Source: Chelydra serpentina
Lineage: Eukaryota; Chordata; Testudines; Chelydridae
Direction: 5' to 3'
Assembly (NCBI GenBank): GCA_037349315.1
Contig: JBAIAC010000001.1
Span: forward strand, 34,224,001 to 34,288,000
DNA: 64,000 nt
A model generated the notes under the pieces. The model did no database searches, was not told the DNA's origin, and saw only the letters and a program-made list of their open reading frames with translations. The position numbers and the translations under genes are program-made. Shown here in pieces: positions 1 through 9,990 of this stretch (position 1 is the stretch's first letter; every line of letters starts with the position of its first letter).

Positions 1-330
1 GGCTATAACCTTGTCAGATCTCATAAATTAAGCAGGGTCAAGCCTGATCAGGACTTAGAGGGGAGAGCTCTAAGGAAAATCCAGGTGCAGCAGGTGAGGC
101 AACTTGCTCTAAGTACAGTGCCCCTACCCCTGCCTGGAGAGGTTCTGTGCTTCTGGAGAGGCCATGTTTCATATGAGAAGTGAAATTTACATTGTCCATG
201 TATCGTTATTAAAGATCCCAGGGCACTCTTCCCTGAATGGTGCCTGCCGTTTTGTTCAGACAGGGTGTGCTTTTTCCTATTTCAAACTGAGGTGTAGTGT
301 TGTTTTGTGCTGTGAAACAACTGACGTGTT
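1..330 (+). repeat. 5S rRNA-derived SINE (SINE3-like), truncated by window edge
   Basis: Bases 1 to about 97 align to the 3' two thirds of vertebrate 5S rRNA, including the box-A-like core TTAAGCAGGGTC, then GCCTG, GGACTT and GGGAGAG, ending near CCAGGTGCAGCAGGT. The sequence then runs into a body with GAGGTTCTGTGCT, ATATGAGAAG and ATTAAAGATCCCAGGGCAC, which I recognise as the body of 5S-headed SINEs rather than a plain 5S pseudogene. The start of the 5S head lies outside the window and the right end is not sharp. It is diverged and almost certainly inactive. The family name is inferred from memory. Confidence 0.65.
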
Positions 331-386
331 CCATGATTCATCTATGTGTAATGCATAAGGTTTTCAGTTCTAACCAATAAACACCC

Positions 387-1234
387 TGTCAGGGTTCCTT
401 CCCCACTCCGAATTCTGGGGTACAGATGTGGGGACCCGCATGAAAGACCCATTAAGCTTATTTTTACCAGTTTAGGTTAAAAACTTCCCTAAGGCACAAA
501 TTCCTTTCCTTGTTCTTGGACGTATTGCTGCCGCCACCAAGTGATTTAAACAAATATTCAGGGAGGGGCCACTTGGAGTCCTATCTCCCCCAAAATATCC
601 CCCCAAACCCTTTCACCACGTTTCCTGGGGAGGCTTGAGAATATATCCTCACCAATTGGTACCGGTGAGCACAGCCCAAACCCCTGGGTTTTTAGGACAC
701 TGAAAATCAATCAGGTTCTTAAAAGAAAATTATTTAAAACAAAAGTAAAAGAATCACCTCTCTAAAATCAGGATGGAAGGTAACTGTACAGGGTAATAAA
801 AAGACTTAGCCTTGAGGGGGATCCTCTGTGTTTTAACTTCAAAGTTACAGAAAACAGGAATAACCCTCCCTCTTAGCATAGGGGAAATTCACAAGCTAAA
901 ACAAAAGATAATCTAATGCCTTGCCTTGCTTTACTTACACTTTTTGTAAGCTTAGAGACTCATTTCAGGATTGTGTTTAGGAGATGGGACCTGCCCTGGT
1001 CCCTCTCTGTCCGAGAGAACACCAACAAAGAGCACAAACAAAAACCTTTCCCCCCCCCCCCCCCCCCCCATTTGAAAGCATCTTCTTTCCCCACTGGTCT
1101 TTCTGGTCAGGTGCCAACTAGGTTAATTGAACTGATTAACCCCTTACAGGTAAGTGATTCTGTACCTCTGGCTAGAAGGATTTTATATTACTGCATACAT
1201 AAGGATTGTTACCCTTCCCTTTATTTTTATGACA
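387..1234 (-). mobile_element. Solo LTR of an endogenous retrovirus-like element (copy 1)
   Basis: The element is bounded by TGTCA...TGACA and matches the copy at 3424-4236 along its length: the same left end (TGTCAGGGTTCC, GTGGGGACCCGCAT, AAGCTTATTTTTACCAG) and the same right end (CTTCCCTTTAT...ATGACA). Reading on the minus strand gives the usual LTR order. Flanks CACCC and CACTC would be a 5-bp target duplication with one mismatch. It holds a C20 run at 1050-1069. No gag, pol or env is present, so this is LTR only. The 139-residue frame at 916-1335 lies largely inside it and is not a gene. Confidence 0.75.
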
Positions 1235-1339
1235 CACTCACTCACACTCACTCTCACTGTGTTTATCCAATAAACACCAGAAATGGTTACTTGTATCTAA
1301 GAGGCTTGTCTACTCAGAGCCGTTATGTGGACTAGGAGG

Positions 1340-1500
1340 GTGTGATTTTTCTACGGTGCACTAACATTTTGTGCATTAATTGGTCCATGTGGACCTTGCT
1401 GGTGGGCAGTAAAGGTTCCCTAGTGTACTTTAGCGTAGTGCTGTTTGAAACACTACCACATTAAAGATCACTAACGTACCTTAAACCTTAAAGAGAGTGC
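1340..1500. repeat. Short non-autonomous DNA-transposon-like fragment
   Basis: Contains imperfect inverted motifs around GTGCACTAACATTTTGTGCATTAATTGG and GGTTCCCTAGTG, the look of a small MITE. Termini and target duplication are not resolved. Low confidence. Confidence 0.3.
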
Positions 1501-2518
1501 CAAAAAACCCCAGTTTTTGGACATCTATGTAAAACTCAAATAATGCTAAAAATAAACCCCGAGAAACAGAATCCCCATGCATAAAGCATTTGGGGATTTT
1601 TCTACATGGGAAAAAAAAATTTTTTGTAACTGATAAACTTGGGTCTGTACAAGCTACCCAGCAAGACAGCTCTACCCAGAGGATTTATAATCCTGAGAAA
1701 AGCCTTTGTAGATGATGCCGTACAGATGTAAATGATTTACATTTTGATTTTGTAGAAACCGAGCCAGGTTATGAGAAGAGGATTGTATTTAGAGAAGTAG
1801 CTGGCTATGAGAAGCATGACATGTGAGTGAAGAGAAGTCTTGAACTAATGTCCCAGTGGTGGGCTGATCATTTGGGGATATTCTCAGTGTACAGGATAGT
1901 GAGCTGTATTGGTACTAGTGCTCCGAGGTAACTGAACTGGAATAGAATAATGTTGCAATGGGAGGATCTCCGTGTTTGGAGAAAGGCATCATCCTAAATT
2001 GCAGCAGTTTATCACATCTCTAATCAGGAAGTGTTGGGAACCCAGACTTTCTCGGAGGGATTTCCGCATTGCGGGCAGGCTAGACCCAGTACCAGGAGTC
2101 TGCCACACAGAATTTCAGCACTTCTGTTCCTAGTTATAAACAGGTTTGAGCAGAACAATATTGCTGGTAGTTGGCTAGTCTACATGTATTGTTATGGGTT
2201 GAGTTAAAGCCTCATTGAAAATGATTTGTGAATAATGCCCTTCATTCAGGGAAGTTGTAAAAGACCGTGAAGGGGATACACCTAAAAAAGAGAATTAATG
2301 GAGTCTTCACAGAAACTCACAACTTGTGGGCAGAGGGGCGAGGGGTGGTGTGGGTGTGTGCGCTTGCAGACAAGAAACTGAACCAGACTGAGGCAGGAAA
2401 AAAAAGTAAAGCAGCAGCCAGTAAATGTGGTGTGATCCTGGAGAAGCCTAGAGAACAGTTCTGGGTCTGGTGCTTGTTAAAGAGACTTGGAGCGATAAGC
2501 AAAGAAGCTGTCCTCTGT

Positions 2519-2520
<2 letters not shown>
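1501..2520. other. Intergenic sequence, nothing recognised
   Basis: No coding exon, RNA gene or clear repeat seen. Frames here are short and have no recognisable protein similarity. Confidence 0.5.

Positions 2521-2549
<29 letters not shown>
2521..2549 (+). repeat. Poly-T tract, 29 bases
   Basis: An uninterrupted run of 29 T. It generates four low-complexity open frames with poly-Phe or poly-Lys on the two strands, all artefacts. It could be the tail of a minus-strand retroposed sequence, but no body is recognised beside it. Confidence 0.9.
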
Positions 2550-2658
2550 GGTTCCTCTTGTTTGGAGAAGCAGAGCTTTGATGCAATTATGTTTATTTAC
2601 GAGGAACATACAAAGAAAATACCAGTTTGTCATCAATTTCTGCTTCCATCTGAAACAT

Positions 2659-3059
2659 CCCAGGGCCCTGAACTTTGAGTAGCTGCTCGGTTTAAAAAGG
2701 GGAACACTTGTGTGAAGCATGGGATCCAGTTTCCAAGGAGAGAGATTGTGGATTGGTATTCCTGTTGAACTAAGTTAGAGCAAGATAAGGCAATGCTTGC
2801 AGAAATCAGATGGCCAAAAGCAATATCTAAAACAGGAGCTGGAGATGTCACAAAATGAATTTAAGACATGACCTAAAACAAGAGCTGGACATTTCCCAGA
2901 AAGGATTCAAAGATGATTTACAGGCAGCAATTACAAAGAGGCTAGACAGATTGGGAAACCAGAAGCTTTTCATGAAAATGGAGTAGAACAGTTAGACTTT
3001 GTTCAATTTCAGGGCCCTGAACTTTAAACTAGCCACTCAGATTAAAAAGGAGCAACATG
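2659..3059 (+). repeat. Pair of direct repeats about 350 bp apart
   Basis: Bases 2659-2709 and 3009-3059 share CAGGGCCCTGAACTTT followed by a similar TAGC...CTCGG/CAGATT...AAAAAGG block. The sequence between also has two related units (AACAGGAGCTGG and AACAAGAGCTGG). This is either a diverged tandem array or the ends of an unclassified repeat. No coding content seen. Confidence 0.45.
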
Positions 3060-3309
3060 TAGTGCTGCCTTTGTCTGGATCAGAGCTGCTCACCTGTGCA
3101 TTTGTCCTCGGGGGGGAAAAAAGGACCATTTTCCACAGAGCAAAGTGGCAAATGTTATGGGCAAGCTATTTTAATGTCCATTATCAACCAGACTAGGCTT
3201 CATAAAGAAGTTGCAAGGATTTCAGGACTTGCCCAAAGAAAAAAACAGAGGATTCCCACTGGGCTCAGCTTGTTGGAGTTTTACTTTAAACGTTTCCTCT
3301 AGACTAGAG

Positions 3310-3422
3310 CATTGTTTCTCAACCTTTTTGATACCATCGACCGGCTTGCTGCCTTCCTAAACTGTGTCATGGAGATCTCCGGGACTGTCACTGGTCCATG
3401 GACCAGTTGTTGGGAAACACTG
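3310..3422. mobile_element. Short hAT-like MITE with a solo LTR at its right edge
   Basis: Begins CATTGTTTCTCAACC and ends GGGAAACACTG, the CAGTGGTTCTCAACC type of hAT terminus. Possible 8-bp duplications GACTAGAG (3302-3309) and CTGTAGAG match at 6 of 8 positions when the LTR at 3424-4236 is removed. The LTR is therefore the younger insertion. Confidence 0.5.
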
Positions 3423-3423
3423 C

Positions 3424-4236
3424 TGTCAGGGTTCCCTCCCCACTCTAAACTCTAGGGTAAAGACGTGGGGACCCGCATTCAGAGCCCCTAAGCTTATTTT
3501 TACCAGCTTAGGGTAAACCCCCCCAAGGTACAAAATTCCCTGCACCCCGAGAAATGCTTCTTGCTGACACCATCAAATGTCTAACAGGAATCCAGGAAAG
3601 GAATCACTTGAACTTCCCTCCCCCCCAAAATGCCCCCTCAAGCCGTACACCCCCTTTCCTGGGGAAGCTTGAGAACAATCTCCCAACCAATTGGTTACAC
3701 AGTGATCTAAAAACCCACCCCCTGGGTTTTAACACCATAGAAAACAGTCAACTTCTTAAAAGGAGGATTTTATTAAAAATAAAGAAGGTAAAATCATCTC
3801 TGTAAAATCAGGATGGTAACTATTTCACAGGGCACTATATTTCCAAACTCAGAGAGATTTCCCCCTCTGGACAAAACCTTAACGTTACAGAAAACCATGA
3901 ATACCTCCCCCCGTTGCCCTTTCTAACACAGGGGATACACCAAGCAAAAATAAACAGAAATCTATACGCTATGCTATCTAAACTTACTTCAGAAAAGGGA
4001 GGTTTGATTTTCTGTAGGTTCCTTCTGTCTTCCAAGATCACACTCTCTCTCAGACAAAGACACCCACTAAAACCTTCCCCCCTCCCAAAGTTTGAAAGTA
4101 TCTTGTCCCCTTATTGGTCAGAGCCCAGCCAGGTCAGGTGTCAGTCTGGCTACCTGCATTTCTTAACCCTTTACTGGAAAGAGGATTTTATAGCACTGCA
4201 TCAGACCCTCTCCCCCTTCCCTTCATATTTATGACA
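3424..4236 (-). mobile_element. Solo LTR (copy 2) with perfect 5-bp target duplication
   Basis: Starts TGTCAGGG and ends ATGACA, 813 bp, the same family and orientation as 387-1234. It is flanked by identical ACTGC at 3419-3423 and 4237-4241, so it is an independent insertion reduced to a solo LTR rather than half of a provirus with copy 1. No retroviral coding sequence adjoins it. The frames at 3554-3805 and 3914-4234 are LTR-internal and not genes. Confidence 0.85.
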
Positions 4237-4241
4237 ACTGC

Positions 4242-6146
4242 TGTAGAGCAGCAAGGAGAGTCCTTTTTCTTCTAATTCTGAGTCTTTTCCTTTGCCACAG
4301 TGCTGATTCCTCATATACTTCTGAAAGGAGGAGTCCGCCATGCAGACTAGGCCATTCAGAACAGGAACACTAGAAGGAAAGTCTCTCACACACACATAAC
4401 AATCAATATATCTTTCTCTGTGAAGTCCACCATGACTGAAAATAATGCAGGCTTAATCATAGGCATTATGCTGCTGTGAGCTACAGGCAATTCTCCTTCA
4501 GTTCAGATGGACTGGGCCTTTGCTGGAGCAGAAGATCCTCCTGAAATCTATTTGCAGCAGAGTGACACTCAAGAGGTGCTAGGTGGCCACAGCCTTGTTT
4601 CATTGTTAACTGAGTATCTTCAAGTCATAAAACCAGTTTAGGTTTGGGTAGAGTTTGCAGCCAAGTGTTGAGTCACTTTTCATTAATATTTTTACCCAGC
4701 AGGAAAACCAGCAGTTGGACATTGGTTTAGGTGGAAATGTACCACTTCCCCATTGCTTTCCCCTGCAAAAAGTATTACCGTTTGTAAATGTATTTGTGTT
4801 TACATAAAATGGAATTAGCTGCTGGCTGTGTAGGTTGGTTTGATTAGAAATGTATGGATTGACTTTAATTACAGTACAGCCTGTTGGAGAAACAGTGCTC
4901 AGACTTGATGAATGTGTTGAAGTTTAGAGAGCTGAAGGATGGATGCCTGAAATTAGCTGGCATGCTTAGCTCAGCTCTGGAAATCACAGACCCTTCTGGG
5001 TGCATGTGTTACAAAAGGAGTCAATTAAATGTTTCAGTTGTGAAAAAAGCAGCCTCCTCAAAATACATTAGCTCTCTCAAATATCCAATTTTTTTTTTAA
5101 AAGGGAGGGGGGAGAAGAGGGTTTGATTGCAATTTACAATAATCTATTCCTTTAGTTCAAAATACCCTCCTTTCACTTCTGTGTGCTTGGTTCAGCATCT
5201 CCGTTTGATTAGATCTATGCAGTTTGATTCTGTATATGGTGTATTGATCTCACTAGAGGTATATTGGTGAAGACAAAAGTGGAACAGTTGGGGCACCAAA
5301 CCTGACATTTTTTTAATTTTTTTTTTAAAAGCCTCACAAGTGCTCTGCTAAACCAGACATCCTTGAAGAGTCTAATGGTCTATAGAAATGAAACATGTTT
5401 GCAGCTGGCAAAGGAAGTACAAAAAGACGTGGCTTTTTTTAAACTTTGTTTTTATTACAGGTTCACACAGATCCTGGTACAAGGAAAAAGAGTAGTTATT
5501 CTACAAAACCTACCCCTCCCATTCCTGCAGAGCTTTGTAGATGTCCCCTATTTACATACCACTGCAGAGAGCAGCCATAGGGAGCGAGCACAGGTTTTAA
5601 GGCCATCTGGCACACACCACTCAACTGTCCATCATTTGAGACCCAATGCTACCTCTGCGCTCAGAGAGACCTGCTGTTATCTCAGTTTCTCTATTACTGT
5701 CATTTGTTGACATCAAGAAATGGAGGTTATGGAAAATGTTGTTTGTGAATAAAACAAATACCACCTAATTGGCAGATGCCTTCTGTCTAGTTCCCTTGTT
5801 TTGGGGGAGGATATGTGTGTGTAATTCTGTCCTTACAGTTCTCTGTGGTCCTGTTGTAAATTGAGAGTGACAGACCAGATCACAAAACCAAGCTTTTAGC
5901 CATTTTGGCTTAAATGCTAGGCTAGTGTTCCTGACCTTTTTGTTAATGCTAATAGCTCTTTCCTAGTTTCCCATGGTCTGCAGGAAATTAATTATGATGG
6001 ATTTACTATGGTAAAATGACTTCAGAGATTCTAGTTTAGTTGTACTAGGAAAATTATTTTTGAGTTGTCACTGAATAATTTCAGAGTGAGGATAGGTACA
6101 ATTGTATGAGTGCAACAGCAATGAAAAATACAGGTAGAGAGCATGA
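4242..6146. other. Intergenic sequence, nothing recognised
   Basis: No convincing exon. The 115-residue plus frame at 5363-5710 has no recognisable domain and no splice-flanked exon structure. An AATAAA at 5748-5753 follows it, so a 3'UTR of an unidentified plus-strand gene is possible but unsupported. Confidence 0.4.
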
Positions 6147-6285
6147 ATTCATAGAATTATAGAAATGTAGGGCTGGAAGGGACCTCAAGAGGTCATCTTA
6201 TCCAGCCCCCTCATGCTGAGGCAGGATTAAGTATACCTAGACCATCCCTGACAGGTGTTTGAATGTTTTTAAGAACAGGTTAGAC

Positions 6286-6409
6286 TAGGGTGACCAGGCA
6301 GCAAGTGTGAAAAATCAGGACAGGGGGTAGGGAGTGATAGGCGCCTATATAAGACAAAGCCCAGAATATCCGTACTGTCCCTACAAAATCGGGACATCTG
6401 GTCACCCTA
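6286..6409. mobile_element. hAT MITE (TAGGGTGACCA family), 124 bp
   Basis: Terminal inverted repeats TAGGGTGACCA and TGGTCACCCTA; identical 8-bp target duplications GGTTAGAC at 6278-6285 and 6410-6417. No coding capacity, so it depended on an autonomous hAT transposase elsewhere. Confidence 0.92.
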
Positions 6410-6740
6410 GGTTAGACAATGACAGATTCCGCAGTCTCCCTAGGTGACCTGTTTTCAGTGCTGAACTATCTTTTTAGTTACAAAATTTTTCTTGAGATTT
6501 AATCTTAAATCTCCTTTGCTGCAGAACTAGCCAATTACTAGATGTACTAGCATCAGTGGACATGAAACACAATCAATTGTCATTGTCTCCATAGCAGCCC
6601 ATAACATATTTGAAGACTTATGTCCCCCCTCATCCTTTTTATCTTTAGACAAAACATGCCCAATTCTTTCAACTTTCCACATAGGGCATGTTTTGCAAGC
6701 TTAACAAACATTTCTGTTCTTTTCTGGACTCCCTTCAGTT

Positions 6741-6864
6741 TAAGGTGACCAGACAGCAAATGTGAAAACTCGGGACAGCGGGTGGGGGGTAATAGGAGCC
6801 TATATAAGAAAAAGACCCCAACATTGGAACTGTCCCTATAAAATCGGGACAGCTGGTCACCCTA
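6741..6864. mobile_element. hAT MITE (TAGGGTGACCA family), 124 bp, second copy
   Basis: The same family, orientation and length as 6286-6409, with identical 8-bp duplications CTTCAGTT at 6733-6740 and 6865-6872. First terminus reads TAAGGTGACC, one base off the other copy. Confidence 0.92.
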
Positions 6865-7585
6865 CTTCAGTTTGTTGACATCTTTCTTAAAGCGTGGCAC
6901 CCTACAGGGGATACAGTTCTCCAGCTGAGGCCACACCAGCACTGCATAGAGCAGGACAGGTATCTCCCACGTCTGTCTTACGCCCCTCTGGTTAATACAT
7001 CCCAGAATGACATTTATTTGTCTTTTTTATCATCACACTACTCGTGTTCAATTTGTGATCCACTGTAACCCCCAGCTGCTTTTCTGCAGTACTGCTGCCT
7101 AACCTATTATTTCCCATTTTGCATTTGTGCATTTGATTTTTTCCTTTCTAAGTGCAGTACTTTTGCACTTGTCTTTATTTAATTTCATCCTTATTGTACA
7201 AGGGGAGACAACGGCTTTAATCAGACTTTCTGAAAATAAGATAAAAGGCACATAAAGTGGACTAAGTCCTTTAAAAGGACAATATCCCTGGATAGAAGCA
7301 ATAGACTTAATCAGTAGGGCTAGCATAGCTAGGTTAAATACATACATGTATTGTTATAGCACCATAAGCCTACAGGGGGTGCTTTACAGGCAAAGCCAAT
7401 GATAACACACAGTGGCTGCAGACTAGAAGGCTAAAATGGCAGCACTGCCAAAGATGGGAGTCAGAGAACCAGAAGACAAGTCTTAGGCCTTGTCTACACT
7501 ACAGGGAGAGATCGATCTAAGTTATGCAACTTCAGCTATGTACATAACATAGCTAAAGTTGACGTACTTAGACCTACTTACTGTG

Positions 7586-9112
7586 CAGAGGCGGCGAATT
7601 GTATGGGTGCGTAGTGCCCATGCTCCACCAATATAAGAGCATAGGGGCCCAGCTCTACCGAAGTTCGGAGCAGGGTCTCTCCCCCGGCCCCGCTTGCCAC
7701 CTCCCCCGGAGCGTCGCCCCTAGCCCTGCCTGCTGCCCCCAGGCAATTTAAAAGGGCCCCGGTGTTATACCAATAAAATAAAAACCAGCAGGATCTTTTT
7801 AAAGGGGATAAGACAAAATGTCACATTTATTGTGAATACAAAAAGAATCATAGTAAGCAGTCAGTTATAGCTATAGCATTTCATTCAGTTTCACATTCAT
7901 TCACAGGTTCTGTATAGATGTCATAGTTACCAGCCTAGAAGTTGCTCATGCCAAGTTACTGGCCAGGTAACCTGGGCATGAGGGTGGAGCCGAGTCCTTG
8001 TCAGATTCATCTGATGCTCCTGGAGGTTGGCGGCAGAACCAGACTCAAAGTCCTCAGCGTGTAGAAGCCATTCTTATAGGAATTATTTCCTATGTTAGTC
8101 TATGGGAACTGTTTCATCTTGCTGTTGCTAACTCATTCAGCAGATGGCACATTCCTGATGTTTGTGCTGTCAGATATTGTCTTGTTTTTCCCATCCTTTG
8201 AGATCGTCGGGTGGGTCCCAGTTTATCCTCCGGGGGCTGTTGTCTGGTCGTTCCCACTTGATGCTGCCTTCAGCCGATGGTCACTGAATTCCTAGGCTGG
8301 CACCTCCCTGCTCATTCATTCATGTACACCAAGCATTCATCAGCAGACATACTGTCTCCACCACTTTTGGGGTGTGTACTAATTTATTTGAGACTCCCTG
8401 CCCTTTGAGGGTGGGGGGTCTTTCTATGCTGTTTCTAGGTACAAAGCATGCATAAAGAACAAAGTCAAATAACTTGTTTGCAAGTTTCTCATAGCAATAC
8501 AGTATCTTTCTGAGAACAGATACAATCAATGGTTTACACAGACAGTAGTAGCTTGTAAGTTTTAACAGGAGACCCAAGAGATCTTTTTACTTGGTAATGC
8601 TATGAGGTTTAAATTGTGGGGGACAAATTATGGGGAGGTACTTTCACTTGGGGAATCACTGCCAGTACCTTCTTTAATATCCCTACACCGGGCCCTCACC
8701 ACCAGCGCAACAGGGCTAAGGCAGCTTCCCGCTCACTCCGCTTCCGGAAGCAGCCGGTATGTCCCTGAGGCCCCTGGGGGTGTGTGTGTGTGTCTCCACG
8801 CACTGCCCCCGCCCTGAGCTGTGGCCAATGGGAGCTGCAGGGGCGGTGCCTGTGGGCAGCGGCGCATGGAGACCCCTTCGAGCTGCTGCCAGAGGAGGGT
8901 GTGGGTCGCTTCCGGGAGCAGCCCAAGGTAAGTGCTGCACACCTCACCCCCTCCTGCATCCCTGCCCCAACCCAGACCCTGCACCTAAACTCCCTCCCAG
9001 AGCCTGACCCCCAGAGCCCGACCCCTCCCACACCCAAACTCCCTCCCGGAGCCTTAGGCCAGGGAACGGGGGCGGGACTTGGACCCATTCTGGGCACCAC
9101 CTGTTACCCCTG
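7586..9112. mobile_element. GC-rich non-autonomous hAT-like element holding a solo LTR
   Basis: Termini CAGAGGCGGCG and GTTACCCCTG; flanked by TTACTGTG (7578-7585) and TTACTGCG (9113-9120), 7 of 8 identical. It is GC-rich with CCCTCCC-type runs and a (GT) stretch at 8778-8792. Six overlapping open frames of 74-134 codons at 8600-9143 on both strands are GC-rich artefacts, not genes. Interrupted by the LTR at 7763-8687. Confidence 0.75.
7763..8687 (-). mobile_element. Solo LTR, 925 bp, 4-bp target duplication CCGG
   Basis: Starts TGTTATACC and ends CCCTACA, with TGT...ACA ends, flanked by CCGG at 7759-7762 and 8688-8691. On the minus strand an AATAAA (complement of TTTATT near 7828) lies about 65 bp from the 3' end, suggesting minus orientation. 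Different family from 387-1234. No internal retroviral genes. Confidence 0.75.
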
Positions 9113-9829
9113 TTACTGCGGGGTCCACATGATGCTATGTTGACAGGAGAGCAATCTGCGGTCGATTTAGCGGGTTGTCACTAGACCCACTGAATCGACC
9201 ACGGATGCATCAATCACCGCATGTCACTCCCTGGGTACGTGTAAATAAGCCCTTAGGCGTGCATTTTAGGTTAACTTCAATTTGAAATGCTCACAAACCC
9301 TGGTCGTAGTGCTCACGCTTTCAAGTTAAGTAATTGATCCCCCACATCAATTAAAATATTTATTTTAACCCCAGAAAGTTAAGAAATTTGCAATCTATCA
9401 AAAGGTAAATTGCCCAAAGGAGCCTGTGCAAACACTACCTGCATGGATTGCAGCACAGAATTGACTGTCATCCCACTGTGAAGTTACTGCTGTTAACAAA
9501 GTCATCATATACCCTAATATAGTCAGAACTAGACTGCCCAGTGATTACACTACAGCCACAAATTGCATTTCCTGACGAATTCATCTAAAACATAATGTTG
9601 ATTTTATGGTGTGAAGGGAACCCATAGCCAGCAAAGAAACAGATAAGGTCAGAAGTGTCTATTTTATTACCCAGTATTTTGTGCTGCAGTGATCCTGATT
9701 TTGTTCATTATGTTGTTAAATCCTCCAATTTACCCGTTAACTGAAATCCTCAAGGAATGCTATGTACCCCAACACACAACACAATGCTAGAGGTGCTTTT
9801 TGCCCAGCAAATTGTTTAATCCTCAGTAA

Positions 9830-9990
9830 TAAATACTTAGCACCATATAGTGCTTTCCACCTTCAAAATGCTGTAAAAATGCTAATTAATCAGTCCTTGC
9901 CCTGGACCCTGTGAGGTGGTGTAAGCTTATTCTATGGACAGGGATACTGAGGGCCCGAAAGGCTAAGTGACTGACTCAGGATTCCGCACA
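9830..9990 (+). repeat. MIR-type CORE-SINE remnant
   Basis: Resembles the MIR core and 3' part: CCCTGTGAGGTGGTGTAAGCTTATT, ACAGGGATACTGAGG and GGCTAAGTGACT. Old and diverged. Confidence 0.55.

Larger units (their letters stand above)
6147..7192 (-). mobile_element. CR1-type LINE, 3' fragment interrupted by two MITEs
   Basis: The left end TCATAGAATTATAGAAATGTAGGG and GGAAGGGACCTCAAGAGGTCAT is the reverse complement of the CR1 3' end, and the body runs through typical CR1 3' coding/UTR sequence (CAGCTGAGGCCACACCAG, CAGAATGACATTTATTT). Reading frame is destroyed. Two hAT MITEs (6286-6409 and 6741-6864) sit inside it with intact target duplications, so both inserted after the CR1. Confidence 0.85.
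7484..9255. mobile_element. hAT-like MITE (GTCTACAC family) split by a nested insertion
   Basis: The left part 7484-7585 opens TTAGGCCTTGTCTACAC and contains the paired arms ACTTCAGCTATG/CATAGCTAAAGT. The right part 9113-9255 closes with ATAAGCCCTTA. The two halves belong to one element, separated by the insertion at 7586-9112. The element's own target duplication is not clear. Confidence 0.7.

Noticed and set aside
1..120. Functional 5S rRNA gene
   Set aside because: Many substitutions across the conserved core and continuation into a SINE body.
2317..2720. Lysine-rich minus frames around 2521-2549
   Set aside because: Generated by the 29-base poly-T tract.
387..4236. Intact provirus with paired LTRs
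   Set aside because: The second LTR has its own target duplication and no retroviral genes lie between the two.
5363..5710. 115-residue plus-strand frame followed by AATAAA, as a last exon of a neighbouring gene such as BTBD9
   Set aside because: No recognisable protein motif and no supporting acceptor. BTBD9 is expected near ZFAND3 from mammalian synteny, but I see none of its coding sequence here.
8696..9143. Overlapping frames on both strands in GC-rich DNA, possible CpG-island promoter or exon
   Set aside because: Lies inside a hAT-like element with target duplications; frames reflect base composition only.
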